Positions 1 through 7,054 of a stretch of DNA of 10,682 nt are shown in pieces. The stretch spans positions 1-10,682 of the forward strand of contig JBCCRH010000197.1 of the NCBI GenBank assembly GCA_039208045.1. The letters run 5' to 3'. This stretch comes from JBCCRH01 sp039208045 (GTDB lineage: Bacteria > Bacteroidota > Bacteroidia > Chitinophagales > Saprospiraceae). Both the position numbers and the translations under genes were made by a program. The notes below the pieces were generated by a model. That model saw only the letters and a list, made by a program, of their open reading frames with translations, was not told where the DNA came from and searched no databases. Positions within the stretch are counted from its first letter, which is position 1. Every line of letters starts with the position of its first letter.

Positions 1-823
1 ACAGCCAGTATTGGGGTGCTTTACGGATGTCTTGCTCTAGCATGCGCGTGTGGCGCTCGGTAATTTCTCCATGTGGCAGGCTTCGGGGCTGATCGGTAAT
101 CACCTCAAACTCCATTTCATAGTGCCCCCGCTTCAGCTTGCGGATATGGCCAAATACCACGGTATAGTCATACTCCTTGGCGTACTTTTCAGTACCAAAC
201 ATCACAGGCGTTTCCTGGCTCATAAAGTAGGTCCAGTAAGCCTTGTGTACGGTATGCGGGCATTGGTCGGCACCAAACATGATGGCGTCCATCTTATCTT
301 GATTGGCCTCGAAGTAGGCTTTGGTCTCCTGCTTGGCAATCAGTTTCATCCCATACTGGCCCCTCGAAGCAATAAAACGACCATCGATAAATTTATTTTT
401 GAAGGGATGATAAATACCCGCTGGGGTGAACTTACTCTGCAAACCCAGCGCAAAGGCGGCTAGCTCCCAGTTGTTGTAGTGTCCAGCCACGATGATAATA
501 TTTCTGCCTTTTTGATAAAGTTCTTCTACTAATTCTGGATTGACAACAGGGCAGCGACGCACGGCCTCTTCTTTGGAGATGCTAAACATCTGGATCGCCT
601 CGATAATTAGATCGCAAAAGTGGCGGTAGAAATCATCCATAATAGGTTTTAGTTCCTTTTCTCCCTTTTCGGGAAAAGCGCCGCGCAAGTTCTGCCACAC
701 CACCTTTGTGCGATATTTCAGCAGGCGGTAGCCTAGCAAATACAGCAGATCAGAAAATAGATACAGCACGGGAAGCGGTAAAGCAGATACCGGCTTTAAG
801 AAGAGGTAATAAAAAAGTCGCAT
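1..823 (-). CDS. LpxL/HtrB-like lysophospholipid (lipid A) acyltransferase, C-terminus cut by window edge
   Basis: Reading from ATG at 823 down to base 1 gives 274 open codons with no stop, so the 3' end lies outside the window. The family transfers a fatty acyl chain to lipid A precursors or a related lipid at the inner membrane. The N-terminus (about residues 1-34) is hydrophobic, as expected for a membrane anchor. The catalytic HX4D/E motif of the acyltransferase superfamily is present as H115-YNNW-E120, and a GADQCPH block lies at 184-190. The visible part ends in APQYWL, which is close to the usual family C-terminus (full length near 290-300 residues), so only about 20 residues are missing. 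It lies 65 nt downstream of the phosphatase-response regulator gene on the same strand and may share its transcript. A perfect TAnnTTTG-type box (859-866, minus strand) upstream could give it its own promoter, but no well-placed TTG was found. The family call is firm; the exact acyl acceptor is not known. Confidence 0.9.
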   Translation of the reverse strand, partial: MRLFYYLFLKPVSALPLPVLYLFSDLLYLLGYRLLKYRTKVVWQNLRGAFPEKGEKELKPIMDDFYRHFCDLIIEAIQMFSISKEEAVRRCPVVNPELVEELYQKGRNIIIVAGHYNNWELAAFALGLQSKFTPAGIYHPFKNKFIDGRFIASRGQYGMKLIAKQETKAYFEANQDKMDAIMFGADQCPHTVHKAYWTYFMSQETPVMFGTEKYAKEYDYTVVFGHIRKLKRGHYEMEFEVITDQPRSLPHGEITERHTRMLEQDIRKAPQYWL

Positions 824-888
824 GTCTATCCTACTAGTTCTTGTGTCTTACAAAACCACAAAAGTACACTTTGCAATCGACTCCTGAG

Positions 889-2043
889 TCATTTTACTTT
901 AACAACTAATAGGGTAGTATCATCAGCTTGGGGCATGCCCGTAGCGAACAGTGCCACTTCATCTAGCAGGCTGGTCGTAAAGGCTTCAGCGTGCAGGGCG
1001 CTATGTTCGAGGCTCCATTGCGTTAGTCGGCTTTCGCCAAAATAGGCTTCCGATGCGTCTTCGGCTTCGGTGATACCATCGGTGTAGAGGACGAGGGTAT
1101 CGTTAGTAGCAAGGGTACAATGCGCAGATTGGTAATCGGTGTTTGGCATGATGCCTACTGCAATATTTTTACTTTCCTCCAGGTATTGCGCTGTGCCGTT
1201 TTGGAGTAGCAGTGGCGGGTTGTGGCCTGCACAGCAGTAGGTCAATTGCCCCGTACTAAGCTCTAGCAAGCCGTAAAAGACCGTAATAAACATCATCTCT
1301 CGGTTGTCTTGGCAGAGGAGTTGATTGGTTTGCTTCAAACACGCTTCGGGGCTTGCTCCGCTCAAGCCTGTCGCTTTCAGGATCGTACGGCACATGGCCA
1401 TAAACAGCGCCGCAGGCATCCCCTTTCCAGAAACATCTCCAATGACGATTGCTAGCCGATCGTCATCCACGCGAAAGCAATCATAGAAGTCCCCACCTAC
1501 GCCTTTCGCAGGTAGCATTTTTGCAAAAAGATCAATATTTGTATTGGCGCAAAGCAGCTTAAAATCAGTGGGCAAAATGGAAAGTTGTACGGTATTGGCA
1601 GCAGCCAGTTCCTTTTCCATCAGGCTGAGCTTCGCCTTGGCTCGCCGCGCCTCTTTAATGCGAATAATCTCTTGCTGTGCCTTTTCTATGGTAGCCGATA
1701 AATCCTCAAACTTGATAGGTTTCACCACAAAATCGTACGCTCCCTTGTTCATCGCCACTCGTATATTGTCCATATCACCGTAGGCTGACACCATGATCAC
1801 TTTCGTTCGGTCAAGCCGATCTTTGAGGCGCCCCAGTAGCGTCAGTCCATCCATTTGTGGCATATTGATGTCGCTAAGCACCACATCAATATCCTCCTGT
1901 TGCGCCAGCTTTTCGAGCGCTTCTACTCCATTGAGGGCAAATTCAAACTGATACTCCTCCGCCCTGATTTTACGCCGAAAGCGCTGAGAAATCAAGCGTT
2001 CAAACTGTGGCTCATCATCAACTACTAATATTTTCAAGGCCAT
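889..2043 (-). CDS. Response regulator fused to a PP2C/SpoIIE-type serine phosphatase
   Basis: The 384-residue product has a CheY-like receiver domain at 1-120, with acidic pair D9/D10, phosphoacceptor D58 in LSDINMP, S86 and K108. A charged, probably coiled-coil linker follows (about 117-155), then a SpoIIE/RsbU-type PPM phosphatase domain. Phosphatase motifs are GGDFYD (metal-binding D185), GDVSGKG at 202-208, TDG at 321-323 and ADDTT with D374/D375. Known members dephosphorylate a phosphoserine on an STAS anti-anti-sigma or similar partner, with the receiver gating activity. I see no STAS, HPK or anti-sigma gene nearby, so the partner is unknown. The start is ATG at 2043, giving MALKILVVDDEP at the expected receiver N-terminus. 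The frame stays open upstream to a TTG at 2139, but that adds 32 residues encoded by a foldback repeat and is rejected. Before that repeat inserted, the gene was about 50 nt downstream of the amine oxidase stop, so the two were probably cotranscribed. Confidence 0.93.
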   Translation of the reverse strand: MALKILVVDDEPQFERLISQRFRRKIRAEEYQFEFALNGVEALEKLAQQEDIDVVLSDINMPQMDGLTLLGRLKDRLDRTKVIMVSAYGDMDNIRVAMNKGAYDFVVKPIKFEDLSATIEKAQQEIIRIKEARRAKAKLSLMEKELAAANTVQLSILPTDFKLLCANTNIDLFAKMLPAKGVGGDFYDCFRVDDDRLAIVIGDVSGKGMPAALFMAMCRTILKATGLSGASPEACLKQTNQLLCQDNREMMFITVFYGLLELSTGQLTYCCAGHNPPLLLQNGTAQYLEESKNIAVGIMPNTDYQSAHCTLATNDTLVLYTDGITEAEDASEAYFGESRLTQWSLEHSALHAEAFTTSLLDEVALFATGMPQADDTTLLVVKVK

Positions 2044-2100
2044 GGATAGCTGTTGTTTTCCATAAAGGTAGCCGAAAAAAGTGATCTTATCAGGGCTTAG

Positions 2101-2112
2101 AGCATGTTTGGA
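2101..2112 (+). repeat. Left terminal inverted repeat of the foldback element
   Basis: AGCATGTTTGGA is an exact reverse complement of the segment at 2246-2257. It directly abuts the left CTTAG duplication at 2096-2100. Confidence 0.85.
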
Positions 2113-2245
2113 TTTTGCTTTTTGAGCGAACGCCGCCAAATTTTGTTCTGAACAAGGCGCGATGCGGGAGTATAGCCGTAGCTACACGACCAAAGAGCAA
2201 CGAAGTGCAGGACAAAATTTGGCAAGTGCAGCCGAAAGGGTAAAG

Positions 2246-2257
2246 TCCAAACATGCT
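2246..2257 (-). repeat. Right terminal inverted repeat of the foldback element
   Basis: TCCAAACATGCT is the exact inverted copy of the left terminus. The adjoining CTTAG (2258-2262) contains the TAA stop (complement of 2259-2261) of the amine oxidase gene, so target duplication preserved that stop codon. Confidence 0.85.
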
Positions 2258-2258
2258 C

Positions 2259-3332
2259 TTAGCCATCAGTGGAAGGGGCCAAGATCTGGGCAATATACCG
2301 GGCACTTTGTACTGCCCCATTCATATAGCCCGGAAACGCCCTTGCCGTTTCGGAGCCCGCTATAAACAAGCGATTGTCCCAGTAGGAGCGTTGGTAAAGC
2401 TCGTGGCCACCGTTCTGATGTGGGAGAATAGGATGCTGATAGGGCGCAAACGTATAGGGTTCCTCTCGCCAAACCGCTTCTTCATAAGCGATAAAATCGC
2501 GTACCTGCGATCCGTAGTATTTTTCGAGTTGCCGGAGCACTAGCTGAAGGCGTTGCGCTTTAGTCGCAGAGAAGTAGGCTCCATTTAGAAAGCCTTTTAG
2601 TGCATAGGCGGTATCCTCTACATTAGCGTGGTCGTACAGCTCTGGTATGGGGCCTACGTTGCTCACTACCGTGCCGCTTAGGGGTGGCTTTCGCCAAAAT
2701 GGCTGGGTGTAGCTCAGGCTTATTTTGATGGAGTCACCCATCCAAGTGTGCGTTTGGTGCATTACAGCTTGGAGTGAGGAGGGTAGCGCCGGCTCAAAAG
2801 CGATAGTGGAAGCCAATAGGTTAGGAGGCAAGGTCGAGACGACTTTCTTTGCTGTAAAAGTCCCTCTATTACTGATCACTTCCACACCTGATTCTGTCCG
2901 CTTGATCCTTTGCACGACAGTGCCCAACTGAAGCTGCGCTGGGGGTATAGCTTTCGCTAAATGCTTAATTAAAGCCGTGGTTCCGCCACTAATCCGATAG
3001 CTCGGCTCATCATTGGCAGGTAGCTGCACCAGCTGGTGCGGACTGGTAGAAATAGGCTCATAAATAGCCCTACCCCCCAGTTGTTGCTCAAAAGTTGCAA
3101 TGCCCAGCTCGTCCAGCAAGCTCACTAATGCAGTATGCTTTTTACCCAGCCAAGTGGCACCCATTTCCAGCGGCGCTTGCCCCACCGGATAGAGCGTATG
3201 GATACGTCCGCCCACGCGCTCCCGCGCTTCCAGCAGATGAATTTTTAAGCCGCTATTTCTAAGAAAGTAGGCTAGGGAGAGGCCCGTGAGGCCTGCGCCG
3301 ATAATAAGTAGATCTGAGGAGGAATTCTGCAA
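2259..3332 (-). CDS. FAD-dependent amine oxidase family protein (short form)
   Basis: The 357-residue protein starts with an FAD-binding Rossmann motif: GAGLTG at 12-17, then E35 in LLEARERVGGR, the usual GG-motif after the second strand. MGATWLG (about 57-63) is the conserved block after it. The C-terminal block LFIAGSETARAFPGYMNGAVQSA (GSETA at 326-330) is the FAD-contacting end of flavin amine oxidases and related phytoene or protoporphyrinogen oxidoreductases. Members oxidise amines or related substrates with FAD; the substrate cannot be read from the sequence. It is shorter than classical monoamine oxidases (about 430-520 residues), with a compact substrate domain, but all cofactor motifs are intact. 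The start is TTG (complement of 3330-3332): no in-frame ATG was found in the 60 or so codons' worth of sequence upstream that I checked, and this start puts the Rossmann motif at the expected distance. The stop lies in the target duplication of the foldback element. Confidence 0.9.
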   Translation of the reverse strand: MQNSSSDLLIIGAGLTGLSLAYFLRNSGLKIHLLEARERVGGRIHTLYPVGQAPLEMGATWLGKKHTALVSLLDELGIATFEQQLGGRAIYEPISTSPHQLVQLPANDEPSYRISGGTTALIKHLAKAIPPAQLQLGTVVQRIKRTESGVEVISNRGTFTAKKVVSTLPPNLLASTIAFEPALPSSLQAVMHQTHTWMGDSIKISLSYTQPFWRKPPLSGTVVSNVGPIPELYDHANVEDTAYALKGFLNGAYFSATKAQRLQLVLRQLEKYYGSQVRDFIAYEEAVWREEPYTFAPYQHPILPHQNGGHELYQRSYWDNRLFIAGSETARAFPGYMNGAVQSARYIAQILAPSTDG

Positions 3333-3462
3333 GGTAGAGGCTTTTGTTATGCCTAAATATAAGAAGATTCGCCCTGGTACGCTAATCTTACGGGAAGCGT
3401 GGCGAGTTCTGTTAGTGTAAAAGTAGTGGTTTTATCCAGTAAAAGCAATGCACACATAATAC

Positions 3463-3493
3463 TTGTTTTATTAAACCTTGTTCAGTATTTTTA
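3463..3493 (+). promoter_or_regulatory. Candidate Bacteroidota-type promoter for the AbiEi-like gene
   Basis: TTG at 3463-3465 is followed after 20 bases by TATTTTTA at 3486-3493. This matches the Bacteroidota -33 TTG / -7 TAnnTTTG pattern at 7 of 8 positions in the -7 box. Transcription would start near 3498-3500, inside the palindrome at 3497-3513, about 30 bases before the ATG. Confidence 0.45.
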
Positions 3494-3496
3494 ATC

Positions 3497-3513
3497 ATTC
3501 ACTTTTAGTGAAT
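3497..3513. promoter_or_regulatory. Palindrome at the expected start of transcription; candidate operator
   Basis: ATTCACT-TTT-AGTGAAT is a perfect inverted repeat with 7-bp arms and a 3-bp spacer, 17 bases before the ATG of the AbiEi-like gene and just after the candidate -7 box. AbiEi antitoxins studied elsewhere repress their own promoter by binding inverted repeats with a winged helix-turn-helix domain, so autoregulation is a reasonable inference. The arms are AT-rich and short; a weak leader hairpin is an alternative. Confidence 0.5.
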
Positions 3514-3530
3514 AAAATAAAAATCGAATT

Positions 3531-4547
3531 ATGCTACTTAGTGATATCATAATCAAATGTGCAGAAAGTCTAAAAAAATGGGTACAAGTACCTGTAGAAC
3601 TAGAACTTTTAGCAAAAGGGGGTACAGATTCTATTCTAAAGATTGGTCGTTTAAGTGAATTTGTTGTTGAGGCCCGACGAGAGGTACACAAAGCAAATCT
3701 TCCTTCTTTGAGAGAGCAGCTATCTTACGATAGTGGTAAAGGGGTAGTATTGATGGCCACATCTATTTCAAAACCAGCTAGAGAAGTACTAAGAAAGGAA
3801 AATATTAGCTACTTGGATATTGCTGGGAATTGCTTAATTCAGGATGACAAAGGAATATATATACAAATAGAAGGCCTGAAAAGCGACTATGGTGGAGGTA
3901 AAAATAAGCATACTACATTTAGTAAAAACGGGATCAAATTGATTTATGCCTTTTTCCTAGACAAAGAGCTAATCAATCAATCTTATGATACTATGGCTAA
4001 AGTGGCCAAGATTTCGAAAGGTACAATTGGAAGTATACTCAGAGACTTAAAAGAAAGGCAATTCCTATTTCAAGTTACTCCAAAAACCAGGACGTTAAAT
4101 AATAAACAAGCACTTTTTGAGCGATGGACTCAGGCATATAACGAAAAACTAAGACCCTCACTATTTAGAGGTAGATTTAACTGGTTGCCCAAGAGGCAAT
4201 TAGAATGGAAAGCTATAGCAGTAGATAAAGCAGTATACTGGGGAGGAGAACCTGCTGCGGAACTGATAACCAACTATTTGATGCCAGCACAATGGACAAT
4301 ATACACTACAAAAAGTAGGATGGACTTAATCAAGGAAATGCACTTGGTACCAGCTCCAAATAGCGGAAATGTCTACATCTACGATATTTTTTGGGATACC
4401 AATACTGCTGATGAATATAAGATGAAATTGGGAGTAGTTCATCCAATGATAGCTTACTCAGATTTAATTAATACTATGAATGATCGTAATTTCGAAGCTG
4501 CAAAAAAACTGTATGAGCAAGAGCTATCAACCTATTTTGTTGGATAG
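3531..4547 (+). CDS. AbiEi-like (type IV toxin-antitoxin) transcriptional regulator, no toxin partner seen
   Basis: The 338-residue protein resembles the AbiEi_2 group of antitoxins. Residues about 45-115 carry the diagnostic pattern: a VLMATSISKPAREVLRKENI segment, then YLDIAGNCLI (94-103), which matches the family's YxDxxGNxxI signature. A winged helix-turn-helix fits residues 133-180 (KVAKISKGTIGSILRDLKER). The C-terminal half has WGGEPAAELITNYL (237-250), another conserved AbiEi_2 block. Family antitoxins normally precede an AbiEii nucleotidyltransferase toxin gene and repress their shared operon. Here the 104 bases downstream hold no toxin fragment, and the next gene encodes a YiaA-type membrane protein, so this is either an orphan regulator or the remains of a degraded pair. 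The ATG at 3531 sits 17 bases after a palindrome. Base composition is strikingly AT-rich against the amine oxidase gene to the left, suggesting transfer. Family call is fairly sure; present function is not. Confidence 0.8.
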   Translation: MLLSDIIIKCAESLKKWVQVPVELELLAKGGTDSILKIGRLSEFVVEARREVHKANLPSLREQLSYDSGKGVVLMATSISKPAREVLRKENISYLDIAGNCLIQDDKGIYIQIEGLKSDYGGGKNKHTTFSKNGIKLIYAFFLDKELINQSYDTMAKVAKISKGTIGSILRDLKERQFLFQVTPKTRTLNNKQALFERWTQAYNEKLRPSLFRGRFNWLPKRQLEWKAIAVDKAVYWGGEPAAELITNYLMPAQWTIYTTKSRMDLIKEMHLVPAPNSGNVYIYDIFWDTNTADEYKMKLGVVHPMIAYSDLINTMNDRNFEAAKKLYEQELSTYFVG

Positions 4548-4651
4548 GGCCTTCCTCTAGTCCCCATTCTCCTTCCGTTCGTCTAGAATAAAGCTCCCTG
4601 CTAACATTTATTTAACAATTTACCCTCATCATAAACCAAAAACAGATTGAT

Positions 4652-4939
4652 ATGGGAAGCTATATCTATGAAAACCAGAACTCCAAGTCCTTCTACGCCA
4701 TGGCGTGGATTACGCTGGCTATTTCTTGCACAGGCATGCTGATCGGGCTAGCTTACCTCAAAGCAGACCTTGCTGTAAAAGGCTTTTTAGCGATGTCCTT
4801 TCTGTTTAGTATTTCTTCGTGCTTCACGGTGGCCAAGGTGGTGCGTGACCGGCACGAGGCAGAGAAATTTATCAACAAAGTAGAAAATGCGAAGACAGAG
4901 AAGTTTCTCAATGAGAATACTTCGGTGATGACGAGTTAG
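4652..4939 (+). CDS. YiaA/YiaB-type two-helix inner membrane protein
   Basis: The 95-residue protein has two predicted membrane helices, at about 16-36 and 42-62, joined by a short KADLAVK turn. The segment from the second helix onward (VKGFLAMSFLFSISSCFTVAKVVRDRHEAEKF) closely follows the conserved YiaAB two-helix pattern, including the invariant-looking VRDRHE at 64-69. The C-terminal tail is charged and probably cytoplasmic. The family's function is unknown; some members are linked to envelope or stress responses, which I cannot test here. Length is normal for the single-repeat form. The gene stands alone, about 100 bases after the AbiEi-like gene and 151 bases before the next, with G+C closer to the resident genes than to the AbiEi-like gene. 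Confidence 0.88.
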   Translation: MGSYIYENQNSKSFYAMAWITLAISCTGMLIGLAYLKADLAVKGFLAMSFLFSISSCFTVAKVVRDRHEAEKFINKVENAKTEKFLNENTSVMTS

Positions 4940-5005
4940 CGCTAGCAGTACATTCACATAGTTGACCAATTAATTAAGCAGAGCTATCGAGACTTCAATA
5001 GCATT

Positions 5006-5034
5006 TTGCAATAAAAGATATTCCGTTAGTTTTC
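5006..5034 (+). promoter_or_regulatory. Candidate promoter for the 5091 gene
   Basis: TTG at 5006-5008 and TAGTTTTC at 5027-5034 are separated by 18 bases, close to the Bacteroidota TTG/TAnnTTTG pattern with one mismatch in the -7 box. Transcription would start near 5040, giving a leader of about 50 bases with a purine-rich AGGAG at 5073-5077. Confidence 0.3.
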
Positions 5035-5090
5035 TCTCAGCTAAAACAGTTTGCTAAAAACTACAGTTAGCTAGGAGTAAAACAAATGGA

Positions 5091-5690
5091 ATGGAACAAT
5101 CCATACTAAATAGCATCAAGCAATTGTTACTCATTGTCTTCAGTGTAGTGCTGGGCCTATTTCTGAGTGAGCGCATAGAAGAAGGAAAGAAGGAGCGAGA
5201 AGCGGCGCTCCTATTGTCAAAAATAAAGGCAGAGGTAGCGGTAAATCGACAGCTGCTACAAGAGTGGGCCCCTTACCATGGGGAAATCGTCCAGCGCCTG
5301 GATAGTCTAAACAACGATCAGCAGTTTATTACTAGTTTTATTGAGAGCGAATCCGCTCTTTTTGAGCAGGTGCTTACCAGAGGAAATCTCATGGGCGACA
5401 CGCCTTCAGATGATGCCTGGGACATTGCCAAATCGCATCCCCTCATCGTCTATTTTGATTATGACAAGTTACTGATTCTCTCCAAAATCTATAAGCAGCA
5501 AGCTGGCACTTACAAGCCTGTTCCCAAAATGATTGAGTTATTTCTTTCCGCTGATTTCAATGCTGAGTCGCAGGCTGCATCCAACTTGCAGACCTTCAAA
5601 AATCAAATGCGAGAAATTTACAGTCGTGAAATGCAATTGATGCACTACATGAAGAAAGCCGAGACCATTTTGGAGTTGGAGGAACATTAA
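5091..5690 (+). CDS. Membrane-anchored hypothetical protein, DUF6090-like architecture
   Basis: I do not recognise a function. The 199-residue protein has one N-terminal hydrophobic helix (about 9-27, LLLIVFSVVLGLFLSE) followed by a basic and acidic stretch (ERIEEGKKEREAALLLSKIKAEV) likely to form a coiled coil, then a mostly helical soluble region without cysteines. The plan of a single helix, an E/K/R-rich juxtamembrane segment and an acidic helical domain of about 170 residues resembles the DUF6090 proteins common in Bacteroidota, but I claim similarity of architecture only. No signal-peptidase site is evident, so the helix is probably retained as an anchor. ATG at 5091 follows AGGAG at 5073-5077 with a 13-base gap; another ATG at 5086 is out of frame. 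Gaps of about 150 bases on each side argue for a single-gene transcript. Confidence 0.75.
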   Translation: MEQSILNSIKQLLLIVFSVVLGLFLSERIEEGKKEREAALLLSKIKAEVAVNRQLLQEWAPYHGEIVQRLDSLNNDQQFITSFIESESALFEQVLTRGNLMGDTPSDDAWDIAKSHPLIVYFDYDKLLILSKIYKQQAGTYKPVPKMIELFLSADFNAESQAASNLQTFKNQMREIYSREMQLMHYMKKAETILELEEH

Positions 5691-5848
5691 GACTGATGGG
5701 TGAAAGAATACTTGTTGAGAAGCTTAGTTGACTTGCTGCCCTAACTATTGTGTGGGCTATGGAGAGGCGAGAACTTATCAGGGTGGAGAATAAATATTGA
5801 TGAAAATGAGTAAATTGAGGGGGAACTTACAAGATTCTTTTATTGCAC

Positions 5849-7054
5849 ATGCTAACTGAACAAGAACTTCGGACTTTGATGAGTGAGCTAGAATCAGACC
5901 GAATTGAACGCACGATTTCATTTCGGGAGGATAAGCTGGGCCCAGCTATTTGTGCTTTTTCTAATGACTTGCCTGATAACAAAAAGGAAGGGTATTTACT
6001 ACTTGGGGTAAGAGATGATGGAACTGTTAATGGAAGTTCCATAGGAGATAGGGAGCTACAAAAGATAGGAGCTGTCAGGTCTGATGGTAATATATTACCT
6101 CAACCGCATATTGTAGTGAGCTCGGTGTTTCATTTACCAGAAGGCGATGTTATAGTCATTAAGGTTCATCCTTCAGACTTTCCTCCTGTTCGCTACAGAG
6201 GGCGAGTGTATATACGTGTTGGACCGGGAAAAGGAATTGCCAGTTCACAGGAAGAACGTATGCTATCAGAGAAGAGAATTGCTATTGCAAAAACATTTGA
6301 CAAACAGCCCTGTCAAGAGAGTACCTTAAATGATATTAGCATTGATTTGTTTAAGTTAACGTATTTACCACAAGCTATCGATCGTGAGACATTGGAAGAA
6401 AATAATAGAGCCACTAAAGAGCAGCTCGCTTCACTTGGATTTTATGATTTAATTCGAGATTGCTGTACAAATGCTGGAGTTTTACTATTTGGACTTAATC
6501 CAAAATATTTTTTCCCAGGAGCTTACATCCAGTATGTAAAGTTTAATAGCGTAGAAATGGATGCGGACAAACTACAGACGGAAAAAGAATTTTCGGGTGA
6601 TTTATTGACGGTTTTAAAAAATTTGAATGATTTCGTGCTCTCTAGTGTTGCCAAACAAAAGATATACAAGACAGAAGGTTTTCAGCAAAGAACACATTGG
6701 AATTATCCTATTTGGGCTCTTAGAGAACTATTAATGAATGCAGTTATGCATCGTGATTATGAGTCAAATGCTCCTATCTATTTCTACGAGTTTACCGACC
6801 GTATAGAAATAATCAATCCAGGAGGGTTATATGGAGATGTTCGACCAGAAAACTTTCCTGATGCAAGCGATTATCGCAATCCAATTATTGCTTCTTCCAT
6901 GAAGATTATGGGTTATGTAAATCGATTTAATTTTGGTGTGAAAAATGCAGAGAGAAAGCTGGCAGAAAATGGGAATCCTTCTGCTAAATTTAATCTGACA
7001 CTGCAAACGAAATTTTTCGTTGCTGTAGGTATAAATAAAAACTGGGATGCATAA
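5849..7054 (+). CDS. AlbA_2 (Schlafen-type) domain protein with C-terminal GHKL-like ATPase domain
   Basis: The 401-residue protein combines two recognisable modules. Residues about 12-145 form an AlbA_2/Schlafen-type putative nucleic-acid-binding domain: an E-S-D-R-I-E opening, ICAFSNDL, LLLGVRDDGTVNG (50-62) and PPVRYRGRVYIRVGPG (112-127). Residues about 280-395 match the HATPase_c_4 domain seen in RecG-C-like ATP-binding proteins: an N-box ELLMNAVMHRDY with E293 and N297, then IEIINPGGLYG (NPGG at 323-326) and FNFGVKNAERKL as the nucleotide-lid region. Homologues are annotated only as ATP-binding or putative transcriptional regulators. ATG at 5849 is preferred; a TTG two codons upstream (5843) would also be in frame. 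The last 8 bases overlap the start of the ParA-like gene, so the two are almost certainly translationally coupled and likely act together. AT-rich relative to the flanking resident genes. Confidence 0.87.
   Translation: MLTEQELRTLMSELESDRIERTISFREDKLGPAICAFSNDLPDNKKEGYLLLGVRDDGTVNGSSIGDRELQKIGAVRSDGNILPQPHIVVSSVFHLPEGDVIVIKVHPSDFPPVRYRGRVYIRVGPGKGIASSQEERMLSEKRIAIAKTFDKQPCQESTLNDISIDLFKLTYLPQAIDRETLEENNRATKEQLASLGFYDLIRDCCTNAGVLLFGLNPKYFFPGAYIQYVKFNSVEMDADKLQTEKEFSGDLLTVLKNLNDFVLSSVAKQKIYKTEGFQQRTHWNYPIWALRELLMNAVMHRDYESNAPIYFYEFTDRIEIINPGGLYGDVRPENFPDASDYRNPIIASSMKIMGYVNRFNFGVKNAERKLAENGNPSAKFNLTLQTKFFVAVGINKNWDA

Larger units (their letters stand above)
2096..2262. mobile_element. MITE-like foldback element with 12-bp TIRs and CTTAG target duplication
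   Basis: Bases 2101-2112 (AGCATGTTTGGA) and 2246-2257 (TCCAAACATGCT) are perfect terminal inverted repeats bounding a 157-bp element. CTTAG occurs directly outside both ends, at 2096-2100 and 2258-2262, as expected for a 5-bp target-site duplication. A second inverted repeat lies inside: GCCAAATTTTGTTCTG at 2135-2150 pairs with CAGGACAAAATTTGGC at 2208-2223, with one G-U/mismatch position. The 22-nt segments between outer and inner arms are partly complementary and equal in length, so the whole element can fold into a long hairpin with a loop of about 57 nt. It has no convincing coding capacity. The 5-bp duplication and lack of a transposase suggest mobilisation in trans. I did not identify the parent element. 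It may also act as a transcription terminator or mRNA processing stem between the two minus-strand genes. Confidence 0.8.
3333..3530. other. Divergent intergenic region (amine oxidase / AbiEi-like gene)
   Basis: About 200 bases, AT-rich toward the right, without a gene. It must hold the promoters for the leftward amine oxidase gene and the rightward AbiEi-like gene. The right half contains the candidate promoter and palindrome listed separately. For the leftward gene, TATATTTA on the minus strand (3354-3361) resembles a -7 box, but no properly spaced TTG accompanies it. Confidence 0.6.

Noticed and set aside
50..463. Plus-strand open frame of 137 codons
   Set aside because: It is antisense to the LpxL-like acyltransferase gene, whose H115-E120 motif and continuous frame are convincing; the plus-strand product has no recognisable features.
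879..890. GACTC-CT-GAGTC palindrome at the end of the phosphatase gene
   Set aside because: Arms of five bases and a two-base loop overlapping the stop codon; likely chance, and not placed as an operator for the acyltransferase gene.
2090..2543. Several short frames on both strands over the foldback element
   Set aside because: They are read from the inverted repeat itself or antisense to the amine oxidase gene, and have no independent domain evidence.
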